6,851 bases of DNA, from assembly GCA_027073945.1 (NCBI GenBank), contig JALTEL010000421.1, positions 1 to 6,851 on the forward strand, written 5' to 3'. Each line of letters begins with the position of its first letter. The first letter of the stretch is position 1. Below the pieces are notes generated by a model. That model was not told the DNA's origin, did not search any database, and saw nothing but the letters and a program-made list of their open reading frames with translations. The DNA is from Caldifarciminota bacterium (GTDB lineage: Bacteria; WOR-3; Hydrothermia; UBA1063; CAJXJZ01). The position numbers and the translations under genes are program-made. This document shows positions 6,239 to 6,851 of this stretch, piece by piece.

Positions 6239-6851
6239 TTGATAAAGAAAATCATAGGCAGCATAGTAGGTTCTCGTAATCAAAGAGAGATAAAAAAGCT
6301 TTTTTCATATGTTGAAAAGATAAATGCAGTATATGAAACTTATCACAGTCTGAGCAGGGAAGATATTTTAAAAAAAACCGAGGATTTTGAAAAAAGACTC
6401 AGAGATGGGGAAAGCAGCGAAGCGCTGATACCCGAGTCATTTGCCCTTGTTAAAGAGGTTTGCAGACAGTTGGTCGGAAAGAAATGGAGTGTTACGGGTG
6501 ATATATGGGAATGGAATATGATTCCCTTTGATGTTCAGCTTATAGGGGGTATTGTATTATTTCAGGGGAAAATTGCAGAGATGAAAACAGGAGAGGGCAA
6601 GACGCTTGTTGCGACCATGCCGCTTTACCTGCATGGCATTATCGGAAGAATTAAGAATAAAGGCGCGCATATCGTTACTGTTAATGATTATCTTGCCAGA
6701 CGTGACAAAGAATGGATGCAGCCTGTGTATGAAAGTCTGGGACTTTCCGTTGGTGTCATTCAGGGAGGTATGTCTCCGCAGGAAAGAAAACCGGAGTATG
6801 ATAAGGATATTACTTACGGGACGAATAATGAATTTGGTTTTGATTATTTGA
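6239..6851 (+). CDS. secA: SecA, preprotein translocase ATPase (5' part, truncated by the window edge)
   Basis: The first 204 codons of SecA, the ATPase motor that drives preproteins through the SecYEG channel at the inner membrane. Read from TTG at 6239, the frame is open to the end. Visible motifs: the PFDVQLIGG nucleotide-binding/Q-motif region (97-104, Gln100), Walker A MKTGEGKT (115-122), [17 protein letters not shown] (144-160) and the signature [15 protein letters not shown] (190-204), at which the window stops. About three quarters of a normal SecA lies outside. An extra segment, roughly [15 protein letters not shown] (80-94), sits between the first helices and PFDVQL. E. coli-type proteins go almost directly from the helix to GMRHFDVQL. 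I recall a similar insertion in Bacteroidetes/Chlorobi SecA. The gene is 12 bases downstream of the propeller-like gene and has no separate promoter that I can see. Confidence 0.97.
   Translation, partial: MIKKIIGSIVGSRNQREIKKLFSYVEKINAVYETYHSLSREDILKKTEDFEKRLRDGESSEALIPESFALVKEVCRQLVGKKWSVTGDIWEWNMIPFDVQLIGGIVLFQGKIAEMKTGEGKTLVATMPLYLHGIIGRIKNKGAHIVTVNDYLARRDKEWMQPVYESLGLSVGVIQGGMSPQERKPEYDKDITYGTNNEFGFDYL

Noticed and set aside
6606..6851. Plus-strand open frame beginning [18 protein letters not shown]
   Set aside because: It is an out-of-frame reading of secA. The secA frame holds the Walker A and [13 protein letters not shown] motifs across the same bases.

Overview
The window holds a stretch of chromosome from a Gram-negative (diderm) bacterium. 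The evidence is an outer-membrane lipoprotein signal peptide, an OmpA-type peptidoglycan-anchoring domain and an outer-membrane barrel. Codon use is AT-leaning (many ATA, AGA and AGG codons), ribosome-binding sites are strong AAGGAGG types, and two starts are TTG. The visible N-terminal part of SecA has an extra segment before its FDVQL motif. I recall that segment from Bacteroidetes/Chlorobi-type SecA proteins, so an FCB-group or related candidate-phylum lineage is my best guess, but nothing here fixes the taxon. I see no mobile element, tRNA, rRNA, CRISPR array or sign of recent transfer.

The layout centres on a 147-base divergent promoter region (4670-4816). Leftward (minus strand) run a lipoprotein gene (4669-3665) and, 11 bases on, an 800-residue outer-membrane protein with a barrel-like N-terminus, three Ig-like/carboxypeptidase-regulatory-like repeats and a C-terminal OmpA domain (3653-1251). 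A perfect 14-bp hairpin (1207-1238) follows. Beyond it, still on the minus strand, lie a DUF1343/NamZ-type exo-beta-N-acetylmuramidase gene (1193-48) and the first codons of a sugar-nucleotidyltransferase-like gene that runs off the left edge. Rightward (plus strand) run a 469-residue cytoplasmic protein of unknown function with beta-propeller-like segments (4817-6226) and, 12 bases on, secA (6239 to the right edge, truncated). The secA gene starts with TTG behind a strong Shine-Dalgarno.

The common theme is the cell envelope: export across the inner membrane (SecA), an outer-membrane lipoprotein with a peptidoglycan-anchored barrel protein (probably co-expressed), and turnover of peptidoglycan sugar (NamZ, possibly with a MurU-like enzyme). 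The least understood parts are the propeller-like protein paired with secA and the lipoprotein/OmpA pair. The NamZ homologue also has no signal peptide and no room for one, which suggests it acts in the cytoplasm. I see no clearly novel multi-gene system, only these candidates.
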